64,000 nt of DNA from Thermoplasmata archaeon UBA61 (GTDB taxonomy: Archaea; Thermoplasmatota; Thermoplasmata; Lutacidiplasmatales; UBA184). Both the position numbers and the translations under genes were made by a program. Where the stretch lies: positions 62,001-126,000 of the forward strand of contig DASW01000009.1 of the NCBI GenBank assembly GCA_002503985.1, read 5' to 3'. Below, piece by piece: positions 9,039-18,422 of the stretch (position 1 is its first letter; each line of letters starts with the position of its first letter). The notes beneath the pieces are model-generated. The model saw nothing but the letters and a program-made list of their open reading frames with translations. It made no database searches and was not told the origin of the DNA.

Positions 9039-9074
9039 TAGGCCGCTTCGCTCGAACGGGCGAAGGGGCCGGCG

Positions 9075-9353
9075 ATGATCCAGGTCGACATTGACATTGC
9101 CAAGTGCACCGGCTGCTCCCATTGCAAGGACGTTTGCCCGGTCAACGTCTTCGACCTGCGTCCCCGTGACCAGGTCCCGGACGTGGTCGACGACCCGGCG
9201 GTCGGGGCGAAGTTCCAGTTCCGGGGAGAGAAGTCCCTCGCCGTCAACGGTCCGGAGTGCATCGTCTGCGAGGCGTGCCTGTTCGAGTGCGAGGGCGAGT
9301 GCATCCTCATCACGGACGACGAGAACCACGTGCACTTCTCGGTCTACAAGTAG
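9075..9353 (+). CDS. Ferredoxin-like protein with two 4Fe-4S clusters
   Basis: 92 aa. The first cluster motif is CTGCSHCKDVCPV (C11-x2-C-x2-C-x3-CP) and the second is CIVCEACLFECEGEC. About 40 residues lie between them, longer than in minimal ferredoxins, and the second motif has an extra Cys. It is probably a small soluble electron carrier. The gene stands alone behind serS and no oxidoreductase partner is adjacent. Confidence 0.88.
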   Translation: MIQVDIDIAKCTGCSHCKDVCPVNVFDLRPRDQVPDVVDDPAVGAKFQFRGEKSLAVNGPECIVCEACLFECEGECILITDDENHVHFSVYK

Positions 9354-9364
9354 CCGCGCTGACG

Positions 9365-10039
9365 ATGATCGTCCCCGCTCGTTTCTTTCGGTCGAGGCGT
9401 GAGCTCCGGGACTGGTTCGAGGCCCACCACGCGGACACCGCGGAGCTCTGGGTCGGCTTCCATAAGGCCCACACCGGGAGGGTGGGGGTGGTCTATCCCG
9501 AGGCGGTGGAGGAGGCCCTCTGCTTCGGATGGATCGACACGACCGTGCGTCGGATCGACGACGACCGCTATGCGAACCGCTTCACGCCGCGACGGCGGGA
9601 TAGTCAATGGAGCACCGTCAACCGCCGACTCTTCGCGGAGCTGGAGAAGGCCGGACGGGTCCACGAATCGGGCCGTCGTGCGTTCGACCGGCGACCGAAG
9701 AAGGAGACGATGCAGTTCGGGAGCGAGCGGACCTTCCGCCTGGCTCCGACGTTCGCCGCACGCCTGCGGAAGCGACCCGACGCGGAGCGATTCTTCCGCT
9801 CCCGCCCTCGCGGGTACCGGCGCAGAGCGACCTTCTGGGTGATGAGCGCGGTGCGTCCGGAGACGAGAGAGCGACGGTTCGAGACCTTGCTCAGCGCGTC
9901 GGCCGCGGGGACGGTTCCGACGGCGCTCCTCCTTCCCGGCGAGGTGGCGCCCCGACCGTCCCGCCGCTCGGCCCCTCCGGTTCGGGTCGTCCGGGCGGGG
10001 GCCGCGCGTCACCGTCACTCGCGTCTCGAAAGCCCTTAA
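9365..10039 (+). CDS. YdeI/OmdA-like family protein
   Basis: 224 aa from the ATG at 9365, 11 bases after the ferredoxin stop; longer versions would overlap the ferredoxin. ELWVGFHKAHTGRVGVVYPEAVEEALCFGWIDT followed by FTPRRRDSQWSTVNRRL is the signature of the YdeI/OmpD-associated family (bacteriocin-protection-like, COG4430). The last 50 residues (RPSRRSAPPVRVVRAGAARHRH) are basic and not conserved. The molecular role is unknown. Confidence 0.85.
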   Translation: MIVPARFFRSRRELRDWFEAHHADTAELWVGFHKAHTGRVGVVYPEAVEEALCFGWIDTTVRRIDDDRYANRFTPRRRDSQWSTVNRRLFAELEKAGRVHESGRRAFDRRPKKETMQFGSERTFRLAPTFAARLRKRPDAERFFRSRPRGYRRRATFWVMSAVRPETRERRFETLLSASAAGTVPTALLLPGEVAPRPSRRSAPPVRVVRAGAARHRHSRLESP

Positions 10040-10043
10040 ATAG
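10036..10043 (+). promoter_or_regulatory. TATA box of the atpFABD-H-I operon
   Basis: TTAAATAG centred about 28 bases before the GTG at 10068. The transcript would therefore begin at or next to the start codon (leaderless). Confidence 0.65.
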
Positions 10044-10067
10044 CCCAGAACCCCCGCCGACGCAACC

Positions 10068-10403
10068 GTGCCCGAGACGTCCAAAGAGGCGGGGCGCACC
10101 GTCGTGGTCGGGGAGCGGGAGCTCGCGATCGGGTTCCGCTTGATCGGCCTCAAGGACGTCATCGAGGTCACGCCGGAGAATTCGGTCGCGGAGTTCCAAC
10201 GCGCGATGACCGGTGGCTACACCCTCATCATCGCGACCCAGTCGATCCGCGCTCGACTCTCGGACGCCCAGCGATCGGTCGCGGACGGCTCGCTCGACCC
10301 CCTGGTCGTCTTCGTTCCGACGCCGACCGGCGAATACGATGTCGAGAGCATCGAGGCGCTCGCGAAGCGCGTCCTGGGAGTCACGCTCTCGGTCGCTACC
10401 TAA
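10068..10403 (+). CDS. atpF: A-type ATP synthase subunit F
   Basis: 111 aa from a GTG. Small Rossmann-like subunit of the central stalk: VVVGERELAIGFRLIGLKDV, then YTLIIATQSIRARL, as in NtpG/AtpF of A/V-type ATPases. First gene of the plus-strand ATPase operon. It is followed after 13 bases by atpA, with a Shine-Dalgarno sequence GGAGGGAAGGAG in the gap. Confidence 0.9.
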   Translation: MPETSKEAGRTVVVGERELAIGFRLIGLKDVIEVTPENSVAEFQRAMTGGYTLIIATQSIRARLSDAQRSVADGSLDPLVVFVPTPTGEYDVESIEALAKRVLGVTLSVAT

Positions 10404-10416
10404 CGGAGGGAAGGAG

Positions 10417-12180
10417 ATGGTAGGTTCCGTCGCGCGAGTGTCCGGTCCGGTCGTCATCGCCGAGGGGCTGGTCGACGCGAAGATGTACGACGTCGTCCAC
10501 GTCGGGGCCCTCGGCCTCGTCGGGGAGATCATCCGCCTCGTCGGAGGGACCGCGACGGTCCAGGTCTACGAGGACACGACCGGCATCCGCCCGGGAGACC
10601 CGGTCGAGACCACCGGGCAGGCCCTCACCGTGGAGCTCGGTCCCGGGCTCCTGAAGTCCATCTACGACGGAGTTCAGCGCCCGCTCGATGTCATTCAGAA
10701 GCGTGTCGGGGATTTCATCACCCGCGGAACGTCGGCTCCCCCGCTCGACGAGAAGGCCGTCTGGGAGTTCACCGCGACCGCGAAGGTCGGGAGCGTCGTG
10801 ACGCCCGGGACCATCCTCGGCACGGTCCCGGAGACCGCCCTCATCCTGCACAAGATCCTCGTCCCGCCCGGGCTTCGAGGGACCCTTACCGACCTATCGA
10901 GCGGGAAGTACACCGTCCGAGACCGCATCGGAACGCTCGAGACCGACTCGGGTCCCGTTCCCCTCACGCTGACCCACAAGTGGGTGGTGCGGATCCCCCG
11001 CCCCGTCACCCAGAAGCTCCCGCCGGACATCCCGCTCGTGACGGGTCAGCGGACCATCGACACCTTCTTCCCGGTCGCGAAGGGCGGGACCGCGTGCATC
11101 CCCGGGCCGTTCGGGTCCGGAAAGACCGTTACTCAGCAGCAGCTCGCGAAATGGGCGGACTCGGACATCGTCGTCTACGTCGGGTGTGGAGAGCGCGGCA
11201 ACGAGATGGCCGAGGTGCTCGCCACGTTCCCGAAGCTCTTGGACCCGAAATCGGGACGGCCGCTCATGGAGCGGACCGTGCTGATCGCGAACACCTCCAA
11301 CATGCCGGTCGCCGCCCGAGAGGCGAGCGTCTACACCGGGATCACGATCGCGGAGTACTACCGGGACATGGGCTACGACGTCGCCCTCATGGCCGACTCG
11401 ACCAGCCGGTGGGCCGAGGCGATGCGTGAGATCTCGGGTCGTCTCGAGGAGATGCCCGGCGAGGAAGGCTACCCGGCCTACCTCGGTCGCCGCATCGCCG
11501 AGTTCTACGAGCGCGCCGGTCGAGTGGTCACCCTCTCTCCCGACGCGCGGACCGGTTCGATTACCGTCGTGGGGGCCGTCTCCCCCCCCGGTGGGGACAC
11601 CTCGGAACCCGTTAGCCAGAACACGCTGCGCATCGCTCGCGTCTTCTGGGCGCTCGATGCCTCGCTCGCCTCCCGCCGCCACTTCCCGTCCATCAACTGG
11701 CTCCAGAGCTACTCGCTCTACACAGGCGACCTCGAGCCCTGGTACACCGCGTCGCTGTCGAAGGACTTCATTGCCCTCCGCCAGAAGGCGCTCGAGACGC
11801 TCCAGAAGGAGTCCGAGCTCCAGGAGATCGTCCAGCTGGTAGGCGTGGACGCGCTCCCCGAGCGGGAGAAGGCCGTCCTGGATGTCGCCCGGATGCTGCG
11901 GGAGGACTACCTTCAGCAGAGCGCCTACGACGAGGTCGATACCTACACTTCGATCCAGAAGCAGGCCCGCATGCTGCGGGCGATCCTTCGGTTCGGGGAC
12001 CTCGAACAGGAAGCGATCGGCAAAGGCGCCACCGTCGCCACCCTGCAGAAACTCCCGGTCCGGACGAAGCTCTCGCGCATGAAGTGGATCCCGGAAGCCG
12101 AGACCCAGACCGCGTTCGACGAGCTCGAGCGTGAGACCGACCTCGCCGTCGGCGCCCTCACCGCGTCGGGAGGGACGTAA
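10417..12180 (+). CDS. atpA: A-type ATP synthase catalytic subunit A
   Basis: 587 aa from the ATG at 10417. Catalytic subunit of A1: Walker A GPFGSGKTVTQQQ, the bulge region typical of subunit A (EFTATAKVGSVVTPGTILG), Walker B region YDVALMADSTSRWAEAMREISGRLEEMPGEEGYPAYL. No intein is present; length and motifs run through without interruption. The stop TAA shares its last A with the ATG of atpB. Confidence 0.98.
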   Translation: MVGSVARVSGPVVIAEGLVDAKMYDVVHVGALGLVGEIIRLVGGTATVQVYEDTTGIRPGDPVETTGQALTVELGPGLLKSIYDGVQRPLDVIQKRVGDFITRGTSAPPLDEKAVWEFTATAKVGSVVTPGTILGTVPETALILHKILVPPGLRGTLTDLSSGKYTVRDRIGTLETDSGPVPLTLTHKWVVRIPRPVTQKLPPDIPLVTGQRTIDTFFPVAKGGTACIPGPFGSGKTVTQQQLAKWADSDIVVYVGCGERGNEMAEVLATFPKLLDPKSGRPLMERTVLIANTSNMPVAAREASVYTGITIAEYYRDMGYDVALMADSTSRWAEAMREISGRLEEMPGEEGYPAYLGRRIAEFYERAGRVVTLSPDARTGSITVVGAVSPPGGDTSEPVSQNTLRIARVFWALDASLASRRHFPSINWLQSYSLYTGDLEPWYTASLSKDFIALRQKALETLQKESELQEIVQLVGVDALPEREKAVLDVARMLREDYLQQSAYDEVDTYTSIQKQARMLRAILRFGDLEQEAIGKGATVATLQKLPVRTKLSRMKWIPEAETQTAFDELERETDLAVGALTASGGT

Positions 12181-13610
12181 TGGCCACGAAGGAATCGACC
12201 TCCAGCCGCGCGTCGCCCGCTGTCCCGGTCGACTACCGGACGATCGACCGGGTCGCGGGACCGCTCCTGTTCGTGCGGGACGTCGCGAACGCGGCGTATG
12301 GGGAGATCGTCGAGATCCAGCTCCCGACCGGCGAGCGTCGCCAGGGCCAGGTCCTCGACTCGCGCAAGGGCCTCGCGATCGTCCAGGTCTTCGGCCCAAC
12401 GATGGGCATCAACCTCGAGCGGACGAGCGTGAAGTTCCTCGGGGAGGTCGCGACCCTGCCCGTCTCGGACGAGATGCTCGGGCGGGTCTTCACCGGCCTC
12501 GGCGAGCCGCGCGACGGCGGCCCGCGGATCGTGAGCGAGACCCGGCTCGAGATCGTCGGGAACGCCATGAACCCGTACTCGCGCGAGGAGCCGAGCGAGT
12601 TCATCCAGACGGGGATCTCCACGATCGACGTCAACAACACCCTGGTCCGCGGGCAGAAGCTCCCGATCTTCTCGGGGGCAGGCCTTCCGCACAACCAGAT
12701 CGCCGCTCAGATCGTCCGCCAGGCGAAGCTCCGCGATTCCTCGGAAGGGTTCGCGGTCGTATTCGCGGCGATGGGGATCACGAGTGAAGAGGCGAACTAC
12801 TTCCTACGGGAGTTCGAATCGACCGGGGCGCTCGAGCGCGCCGTCGTCTTCCTGAACCTCTCGTCAGACCCGTCCATGGAACGGGTCGTGACGCCCCGCA
12901 TGGCGCTCACCGCCGCCGAGTTCCTCGCCTACGAGCGGGACCTCCACATCCTGGTCGTGCTCACCGACATGACGAACTACTGCGAGGCGCTCCGCGAGGT
13001 CTCCGCCGCGCGGGAGGAGGTCCCGGGACGACGCGGCTATCCGGGGTACCTCTACACCGACCTTGCGACCCTCTACGAACGGGCGGGGAAGATCCACGGT
13101 CGCAAGGGGTCGATCACGCAAATCCCCATCCTCACGATGCCCGCGGACGACGTCACCCACCCGATCCCGGACCTTACGGGCTACATCACCGAAGGTCAGG
13201 TGTACATCAGCCGGGACCTCCAGCGCCGCGGGATCTACCCGCCGATCGACATCCTGCCGTCGCTCTCGCGCCTCATGGGTCAGGGGATCGGCAAGGGACG
13301 GACGCGGGAAGACCACCGCGGGGTCTCGGACCAGCTCTTCGCGACCTACGCGACGGGTAAGGACCAACGGGCGCTCTCCGCCATCGTCGGCGAGGAGGCG
13401 CTCACCGCCACCGACCGGCTGTACCTCAAGGCGGCCGACCGCTTCGAGTCCGAGTTCGTGAACCAGCGACCGGACGAGGACCGGACGATCGACGAGAGCC
13501 TCGCCCTCGCCTGGGACATCCTCGCGGACTTCCCCGAGTCGGAGCTGAAGCGCATCCGTCCGGAGTTCATCGAGAAGTACCGGCCGAAGCGGGCGGCTCC
13601 CCCTTCGTAG
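12180..13610 (+). CDS. atpB: A-type ATP synthase regulatory subunit B
   Basis: 476 aa, normal length. Non-catalytic nucleotide-binding subunit of the A1 hexamer. It lacks the Walker A lysine, as expected (IFSGAGLPHNQIAAQI), and has VVLTDMTNYCEALREVSAAREEVPGRRGYPGYLYTDLA and the conserved SLSRLMGQGIGKGRTREDH. Translationally coupled to atpA by a 1-base overlap. Confidence 0.98.
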   Translation: MATKESTSSRASPAVPVDYRTIDRVAGPLLFVRDVANAAYGEIVEIQLPTGERRQGQVLDSRKGLAIVQVFGPTMGINLERTSVKFLGEVATLPVSDEMLGRVFTGLGEPRDGGPRIVSETRLEIVGNAMNPYSREEPSEFIQTGISTIDVNNTLVRGQKLPIFSGAGLPHNQIAAQIVRQAKLRDSSEGFAVVFAAMGITSEEANYFLREFESTGALERAVVFLNLSSDPSMERVVTPRMALTAAEFLAYERDLHILVVLTDMTNYCEALREVSAAREEVPGRRGYPGYLYTDLATLYERAGKIHGRKGSITQIPILTMPADDVTHPIPDLTGYITEGQVYISRDLQRRGIYPPIDILPSLSRLMGQGIGKGRTREDHRGVSDQLFATYATGKDQRALSAIVGEEALTATDRLYLKAADRFESEFVNQRPDEDRTIDESLALAWDILADFPESELKRIRPEFIEKYRPKRAAPPS

Positions 13611-13627
13611 GCGGCGACGAACCGACG

Positions 13628-14272
13628 ATGCCGGCCGAAACCGTCCGACCGACCCGCCTCGAGCTTCTGCGGACCCGCCGGCGGATCGTGGTCGCGACGA
13701 AAGGGCTCAACCTCCTTAAGCTGAAGCGCTCCGCGCTGATCGTCGAGTTCTTCGCCCTCTCCCGCGAGGCGATGAAGTTGCGCGGCGACCTTCGGTCGCG
13801 CATCGACCGGGGCTACGAATCGATCCGGATGGCCGAGATGCTGGAAGGACCGACCCGACTCGAGAATATCTCGAGCCTCCTCCCCGACATCGCACCGGTC
13901 GCCGTCACGACCAAGAACGTCATGGGGGTCCGCACTCCCCGGGTCGACCGCGGCGGCTACGCGCCGACCCCGACCCCCGACCTCCTCGACCTCCCGGTGT
14001 CGATCCAAGAGGCGATCCGCCGCTTCCAGCGGATCTACGAGGTCGTCCTCGACATCGCCGAGAAGGAGAACGCCCTACGGCGCCTCCTCAAGGAGATCGA
14101 GAAGACGAAGCGTCGGGCGAGCGCGATCGAGAACGTCCTCATCCCACGCCTTCAGGGCGTGGTCCGCTACATCAAGTTCCGATTCGACGAGCTCGAGCGC
14201 GACTCGTTCAGCATGCTCAAGACCGTCAAGCGGAAGATGGAGCAGGAGGGCAGCAGTGCGAGCGCAGCCTAA
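13628..14272 (+). CDS. atpD: A-type ATP synthase subunit D
   Basis: 214 aa. Central-stalk coiled coil. The N-terminus RPTRLELLRTRRRIVVATKGLNLLKLKRSAL and the C-terminal helix RRASAIENVLIPRLQGVVRYIKFRFDELERDSF are diagnostic of subunit D. Its 3' end overlaps the start of the small membrane protein gene by 17 bases. Confidence 0.95.
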   Translation: MPAETVRPTRLELLRTRRRIVVATKGLNLLKLKRSALIVEFFALSREAMKLRGDLRSRIDRGYESIRMAEMLEGPTRLENISSLLPDIAPVAVTTKNVMGVRTPRVDRGGYAPTPTPDLLDLPVSIQEAIRRFQRIYEVVLDIAEKENALRRLLKEIEKTKRRASAIENVLIPRLQGVVRYIKFRFDELERDSFSMLKTVKRKMEQEGSSASAA

Positions 14273-14381
14273 CGCCGCGGTCCGGCGGTTCACCGCCGTA
14301 TGGGGGGTTAGCATCGCGGTCCGTGCCGCCGCGCTCGCCGTCCTCCTCCTGGTCGTGCTCAAACTCCTGGGAGGATACTAA
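14256..14381 (+). CDS. Small membrane protein inside the ATP synthase operon
   Basis: 41 codons, VRAQPNAAVRRFTAVWGVSI then a hydrophobic helix rich in Ala/Leu/Val, ending KLLGGY. GTG start at 14256 with a strong Shine-Dalgarno sequence (GGAGGG at 14245-14250) five bases upstream. The frame overlaps the end of atpD and stops 2 bases before the atpH ATG. The pattern (basic N-terminus, one membrane helix) fits a single-span protein. No such subunit is standard in A-type ATPases, so an accessory or assembly role is only a guess. Confidence 0.55.
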   Translation: MRAQPNAAVRRFTAVWGVSIAVRAAALAVLLLVVLKLLGGY

Positions 14382-14383
14382 CG

Positions 14384-14743
14384 ATGGTCACTACCACCGC
14401 CGGAGCGGCCGCGCCGGGCTCGCTCGAGGCCCTGAAACGCGTGAAAGCGACCGAGACCGAGTGGGACGCGCGCCTGAACGCCGCCCGCCAGGAAGCCGAG
14501 GCCACGCTCCGACGGCTCCGGGAGGACCGGGACGCCGCGGTGAAGGCCGCGGAGGCGGAAGCGGACCGACGGCGGACCGTCCGGCTCGACCGCGCCCGGG
14601 TCGAGACCGCCGCTGAGGCGGAGGCCATCGTCGCCGACGGCCGCTTGGCCGCGGAACGGGCTGCGCGCAGCGAAGGCCGTCGACCGGCGGACAAGAAGGA
14701 CGCGCTCCTCGACGTCGTTCTCGGGTCGTTCGGGAAGGAATAG
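14384..14743 (+). CDS. atpH: A-type ATP synthase subunit H (peripheral stalk)
   Basis: 119 aa, nearly all a single Ala/Glu/Arg-rich coiled coil (about 12-95) ending in DALLDVVLGSFGKE. Subunit H pairs with subunit E in the peripheral stalk. It lies just upstream of subunit I, the normal archaeal order. GGGAGG about 12 bases upstream serves as the ribosome binding site. Confidence 0.85.
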   Translation: MVTTTAGAAAPGSLEALKRVKATETEWDARLNAARQEAEATLRRLREDRDAAVKAAEAEADRRRTVRLDRARVETAAEAEAIVADGRLAAERAARSEGRRPADKKDALLDVVLGSFGKE

Positions 14744-14752
14744 GAGCCGCGA

Positions 14753-16747
14753 GTGGCGCTGCGCCCGGTCCGTATGGCAAAGGTCGGCCTCCTCGGTCTC
14801 AAGGAGGATGAGGAACGGATCCTCACCGTCCTTCACGACCTCCGGGTGGCCCAGGTCGAGCCGCTCTCGCCCGACGCGATGGCCGAGCTCGGACCCGAGC
14901 GGGGGCCCGAGACGCTGCGCCAAGTGGGAGACGAGACGCTCCGGTTCCGCGGCCTTCTGAGCGCCCTCCCGGCCGGGCACGCCGGCCCGCCCCGACGTTT
15001 CGATTCGATCGCGGAGATCCTCGCGGCCGCGAAGACCGTCCCGATCGACTCCGAGGTCGGGGAGTTGAAACGGGAGGACGACCGGCTCGCCACCGACGAG
15101 AAGGCGACGGCCGGGCAGGCCCAGCTGCTCGAGCGCCTCTCGTTCTATCCCGACCGGCTCGAGTTCCTGGATGCCCGCAGCTTCCACGCTTTCTACGGAG
15201 AATCGACGCCCGAGGACTACACGACGTTCGCATCCGCCCTCTCGGCCGAGCACGACGTCCAACTCTTGGTCGGGCCGCCCGGCGAGAGCGTCCGCTTCCT
15301 GGTCCTTCTCCCCCCGGGGGGCGTGGACACGCTGTCCCGCCTATCGCAGACCCGTGGGGTCCACCTGTCGGCGGTACCTCGGCTATCGGGGACGGTCGCC
15401 GAAGAGCTCGCGGCGCTCCGCACTCGAGCGGCCGAGGTCGCCCAGCGGCGGGGCGAGATCGCGGCTCGGCTGATCGCGATCTCCCAGGAATGGTACCCGC
15501 TGGTCAGCGCGGTCGCCGAAGCGCTCGAGATCGAGAACCGGAAGGCGGAGGTCGTCACGAAGCTGGGCGCGAGCCGCGCCGCCTTCGCCCTCGAGGCCTG
15601 GGTCCCCGAGCGGGACATCGCACGGCTCGAGGCGGTCGTAGAGCGGGAGAGCGGGAACCGAACGTTCTTCTACCGGGTCCCGACCTCGGAGGAGCCCCCC
15701 ACCCTCATGTCGAACCCGCGCGGGGTTCGTCGGTTCGAGTTCTTCGTGCGTTTCTATTCGCTCCCGCAGTCGACCGAGTGGGACCCCACCCTCGTCTTCG
15801 CGATCGCCTTCCCCATCTTCTTCGGGTTCATGCTCAGCGACTGGGGCTACGGTCTCGTCATCCTGCTGATCTCGCTCTGGATGATCGCCGGATTCCCGGC
15901 GGCCCGGTACCTGCCGAAGTTCGGCCGGAACTTCGTCAAGATGATCATGGGGCCGAAAGGGATGCAGCAGCTCGCCTACGCGCTCCTTCCCGGGTGCGCG
16001 ATCGCGATCGGCCTCGGCCTCTACTCGAACGAGTTCTTCGGCTACCCGCTCCTGACCGTCCTCTTTCACTACGCGGGGCCGTCGCTGGACAAGTCCGTGC
16101 CGACCTACCTGCTCTTTGCCGGGTTCGTCGGCCTCGGGATGGTCGTCCTCGGTTTCGTCATGGGAGCCCTGAAGGAGTACTTCCATCACCACCCGAGGGG
16201 CGTGGTCGCGAAGAGCGGCGGGGTGCTCTTTGCCTTCGGGGTCGCGTTCTTCGGCCTCGCGGTCATCCATCGGGCGACCTCGGTCTCCGCCGACCCGCTC
16301 ATCGTCGTCTGGTATGCCTGCCTCGCAGTCGGCCTCGCGATGCTCCTCTTCGGCGAGGGCCTTCAGATGGGGCTGATGGGGCTCATCGAGGTTGTGAGTC
16401 ACATCCTCTCCTACACGCGTCTGGTCGGGATCCTGCTCGCGAGCGCCATCCTCGCGCTCGTCATCAACACCATCGGGGGCGGCCTCGTCCTCGGCGGGAC
16501 GGTGGTCGGGATCGTCGCGGGCCTCGTCATCATCGTCATCGGCCAGTCGTTCAACGTCATCATCGGCGTCTTCGAGCCGGGGATCCAAGGGGCGCGGCTG
16601 ATCTTCGTCGAGTACTTCTCGAAGTTCTACACCGGCAACGGGAAGGTCTTCCGGCCGTTCGGGTCCCCTCGGACCCACACGGTCTCGCCCCTCGAAGCCC
16701 CCGGAGCGCTCCCCGCCGGACCGATCGTCCGGACCCCGGGGGAGTGA
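14753..16747 (+). CDS. atpI: A-type ATP synthase membrane subunit I (a-like)
   Basis: 664 aa from a GTG. The N-terminal half is cytoplasmic and coiled (VRMAKVGLLGLKEDEERILTVLHDL at the start). The C-terminal half has about seven to eight membrane helices, beginning ...FPIFFGFMLSDWGYGLVI and including EVVSHILSYTRLVGILLASAILA, the segment carrying the conserved Arg that faces the K-ring carboxylates. Last gene of the plus-strand operon, converging on atpC. Confidence 0.96.
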   Translation: MALRPVRMAKVGLLGLKEDEERILTVLHDLRVAQVEPLSPDAMAELGPERGPETLRQVGDETLRFRGLLSALPAGHAGPPRRFDSIAEILAAAKTVPIDSEVGELKREDDRLATDEKATAGQAQLLERLSFYPDRLEFLDARSFHAFYGESTPEDYTTFASALSAEHDVQLLVGPPGESVRFLVLLPPGGVDTLSRLSQTRGVHLSAVPRLSGTVAEELAALRTRAAEVAQRRGEIAARLIAISQEWYPLVSAVAEALEIENRKAEVVTKLGASRAAFALEAWVPERDIARLEAVVERESGNRTFFYRVPTSEEPPTLMSNPRGVRRFEFFVRFYSLPQSTEWDPTLVFAIAFPIFFGFMLSDWGYGLVILLISLWMIAGFPAARYLPKFGRNFVKMIMGPKGMQQLAYALLPGCAIAIGLGLYSNEFFGYPLLTVLFHYAGPSLDKSVPTYLLFAGFVGLGMVVLGFVMGALKEYFHHHPRGVVAKSGGVLFAFGVAFFGLAVIHRATSVSADPLIVVWYACLAVGLAMLLFGEGLQMGLMGLIEVVSHILSYTRLVGILLASAILALVINTIGGGLVLGGTVVGIVAGLVIIVIGQSFNVIIGVFEPGIQGARLIFVEYFSKFYTGNGKVFRPFGSPRTHTVSPLEAPGALPAGPIVRTPGE

Positions 16748-16767
16748 GCCCGCCCGGGCGGAGCGCG

Positions 16768-17844
16768 CTAAAGGCGGGGCGACACGAGCAGCGGGGTCAG
16801 CCGGTCCGCAGGCACCCCGTACAGGCGGCCGAACACCGCTCGGCGCAGGTCGCTGCGCTCGAGCTCGTTCCGGATCAGGAAGGCGAAGATGACGCTCAGC
16901 GAGAGCGGATAGGTCCTCAGCCGCTTCAGCTCGGACGTAGCTCGCTCGCGTTCGAGAGCCACCTCGTACCCCGTCAGGCTGCCGGCGGACTCGAACTCCG
17001 TCACGCCTTCCCCGATGGAGGGGAACCGGGACGCGAGGCGCTCGGCGAGGTCGGGGACGGTCCGCGCCGAGAAGAGGTCCGAGGCGAGCGTCGCGGTCAA
17101 CGTGCCCCCGTCCGTCCACCGGGCGACGACGTCGTCGACCGGGAGGTGGTGGGCCTTTCCCTTGAGGAGGAGGAGGGCGTTCCGCGCATCGATCTCGCTC
17201 TGAACGAGGGCGCGCACCACCCACTCGTCGCCTTGGAAGAACCGCGCCTGGGCGAGCACGTTGCGGTAGTACTCCTTGTCGAGCGCGCGCAGGATGGGGA
17301 AGATGTTGTGGGTCCGCTCGAACGCCTCGAGGAACGGCAGGATCGTCGCCCCGTAGCCGTACCTCACGAGCGAGGTGACCATCGCTTCGACGGTCGTCTG
17401 GCCGAGGAGAATCCGAAAATCGTCCAGGTTCATCGCGCCCGCGTAGAGACCCGCGGGGATCTCGCGGCTCGAGATCAGGTGGTCCTCGGTCTCGGTGACC
17501 CCCAACCCCTTCGCCTTCGCCGTGAGGATCATCTCGATGTTCTGGATGTCCCAGCGGCCCAGGTACGCCCCGACGACCGAGCGCCCCGCGAACGGGGTCG
17601 CCTCGAACGCGTGTCGGTTCCTCCGCACGAACGTGCGATTGATCGCGAGCTCGACCAGGGAGGCACCGGAATGGGTCGCTCGGACGCGGGCGATGTCCTC
17701 GGCGTACGGGGTCGTTTCAAGGACCTTCGCGAACTCGTTCGGGTCCTTGGTGGCCAAGAGCAGCGGGTACGTCTCCTTCGGAAGGAAGGCGGGGAACTCC
17801 GGGTTCAGCCGACCGAGCGCGCTGGCGTAGGGGGAGGCGGCCAT
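16768..17844 (-). CDS. atpC: A-type ATP synthase subunit C
   Basis: 358 aa, the usual size for the V-ATPase d-like subunit that sits on the K ring and holds the central stalk. Recognised by YASALGRLNPEFPAFLP, the three-fold helical repeats, and RWDIQNIEMILTAKAKGLG followed by RYGYGATILPFLEAF. Last gene of the K-E-C operon; its stop faces the atpI stop 20 bases away. Confidence 0.92.
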   Translation of the reverse strand: MAASPYASALGRLNPEFPAFLPKETYPLLLATKDPNEFAKVLETTPYAEDIARVRATHSGASLVELAINRTFVRRNRHAFEATPFAGRSVVGAYLGRWDIQNIEMILTAKAKGLGVTETEDHLISSREIPAGLYAGAMNLDDFRILLGQTTVEAMVTSLVRYGYGATILPFLEAFERTHNIFPILRALDKEYYRNVLAQARFFQGDEWVVRALVQSEIDARNALLLLKGKAHHLPVDDVVARWTDGGTLTATLASDLFSARTVPDLAERLASRFPSIGEGVTEFESAGSLTGYEVALERERATSELKRLRTYPLSLSVIFAFLIRNELERSDLRRAVFGRLYGVPADRLTPLLVSPRL

Positions 17845-17853
17845 GATGCCGGC

Positions 17854-18405
17854 CTAGGCAAGAAGCCCGCGGACCCGGTCCTCGCGCAACCGGAGGAGCT
17901 CGTCGAACGAGAGGTTCAGTCGGCGGCTCCCGTCCGGGGTCTCCGCGACGAGGCCCCCGAGGATCGGCTGGGGCGTCGGGTCGAAGCTCTTTCCCGCCAC
18001 CTTCGCGAGGAGGGGGGCGTCCTCGCCCCGGCCCGATATCCGTACGGGTTTTCCGAGCGATTCGTTGGCGGCGACGACCATCCGCTTCAGCACGGCCGGG
18101 TACTGCGCCGACCGAGTGTACTCCTGGAGGAGGGTCCGAGTTTCCTCGATCGCGCTCACGAGCCTTCGTTCTCGGGCTTCGTGGAGGAGCTTGCGGGACT
18201 GCAGCTTCGCGGCGGCGAGGCGCTGAGCGTGCTCGTGGGCAACCTCGGTGTCGGTCGCGCGGGCGCTCTCCGAATGGACCTCCTCGAGCCGTCGGTCGGT
18301 TTCCGCGAGGATCTTCGCGCTCTCGGCCTCGCGGGTCGCGGTGATGGCGGCGAGGTCGGCCTCGCCGCGACGGCGGATCTCGTCGACGAGGCTTTCGAGG
18401 CTCAT
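17854..18405 (-). CDS. atpE: A-type ATP synthase subunit E
   Basis: 183 aa from the ATG at 18405. Long Ala/Glu/Arg coiled coil (about 5-110), then the globular C-terminal domain with ISGRGEDAPLLAKVAGKSFDP, GGLVAETPDGSRRLNLSFDELLR, typical of subunit E (peripheral stalk head). The gene is 9 bases upstream of atpC and 17 bases after atpK. Confidence 0.92.
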   Translation of the reverse strand: MSLESLVDEIRRRGEADLAAITATREAESAKILAETDRRLEEVHSESARATDTEVAHEHAQRLAAAKLQSRKLLHEARERRLVSAIEETRTLLQEYTRSAQYPAVLKRMVVAANESLGKPVRISGRGEDAPLLAKVAGKSFDPTPQPILGGLVAETPDGSRRLNLSFDELLRLREDRVRGLLA

Positions 18406-18422
18406 AGGTGCGAGCGAGGGGC

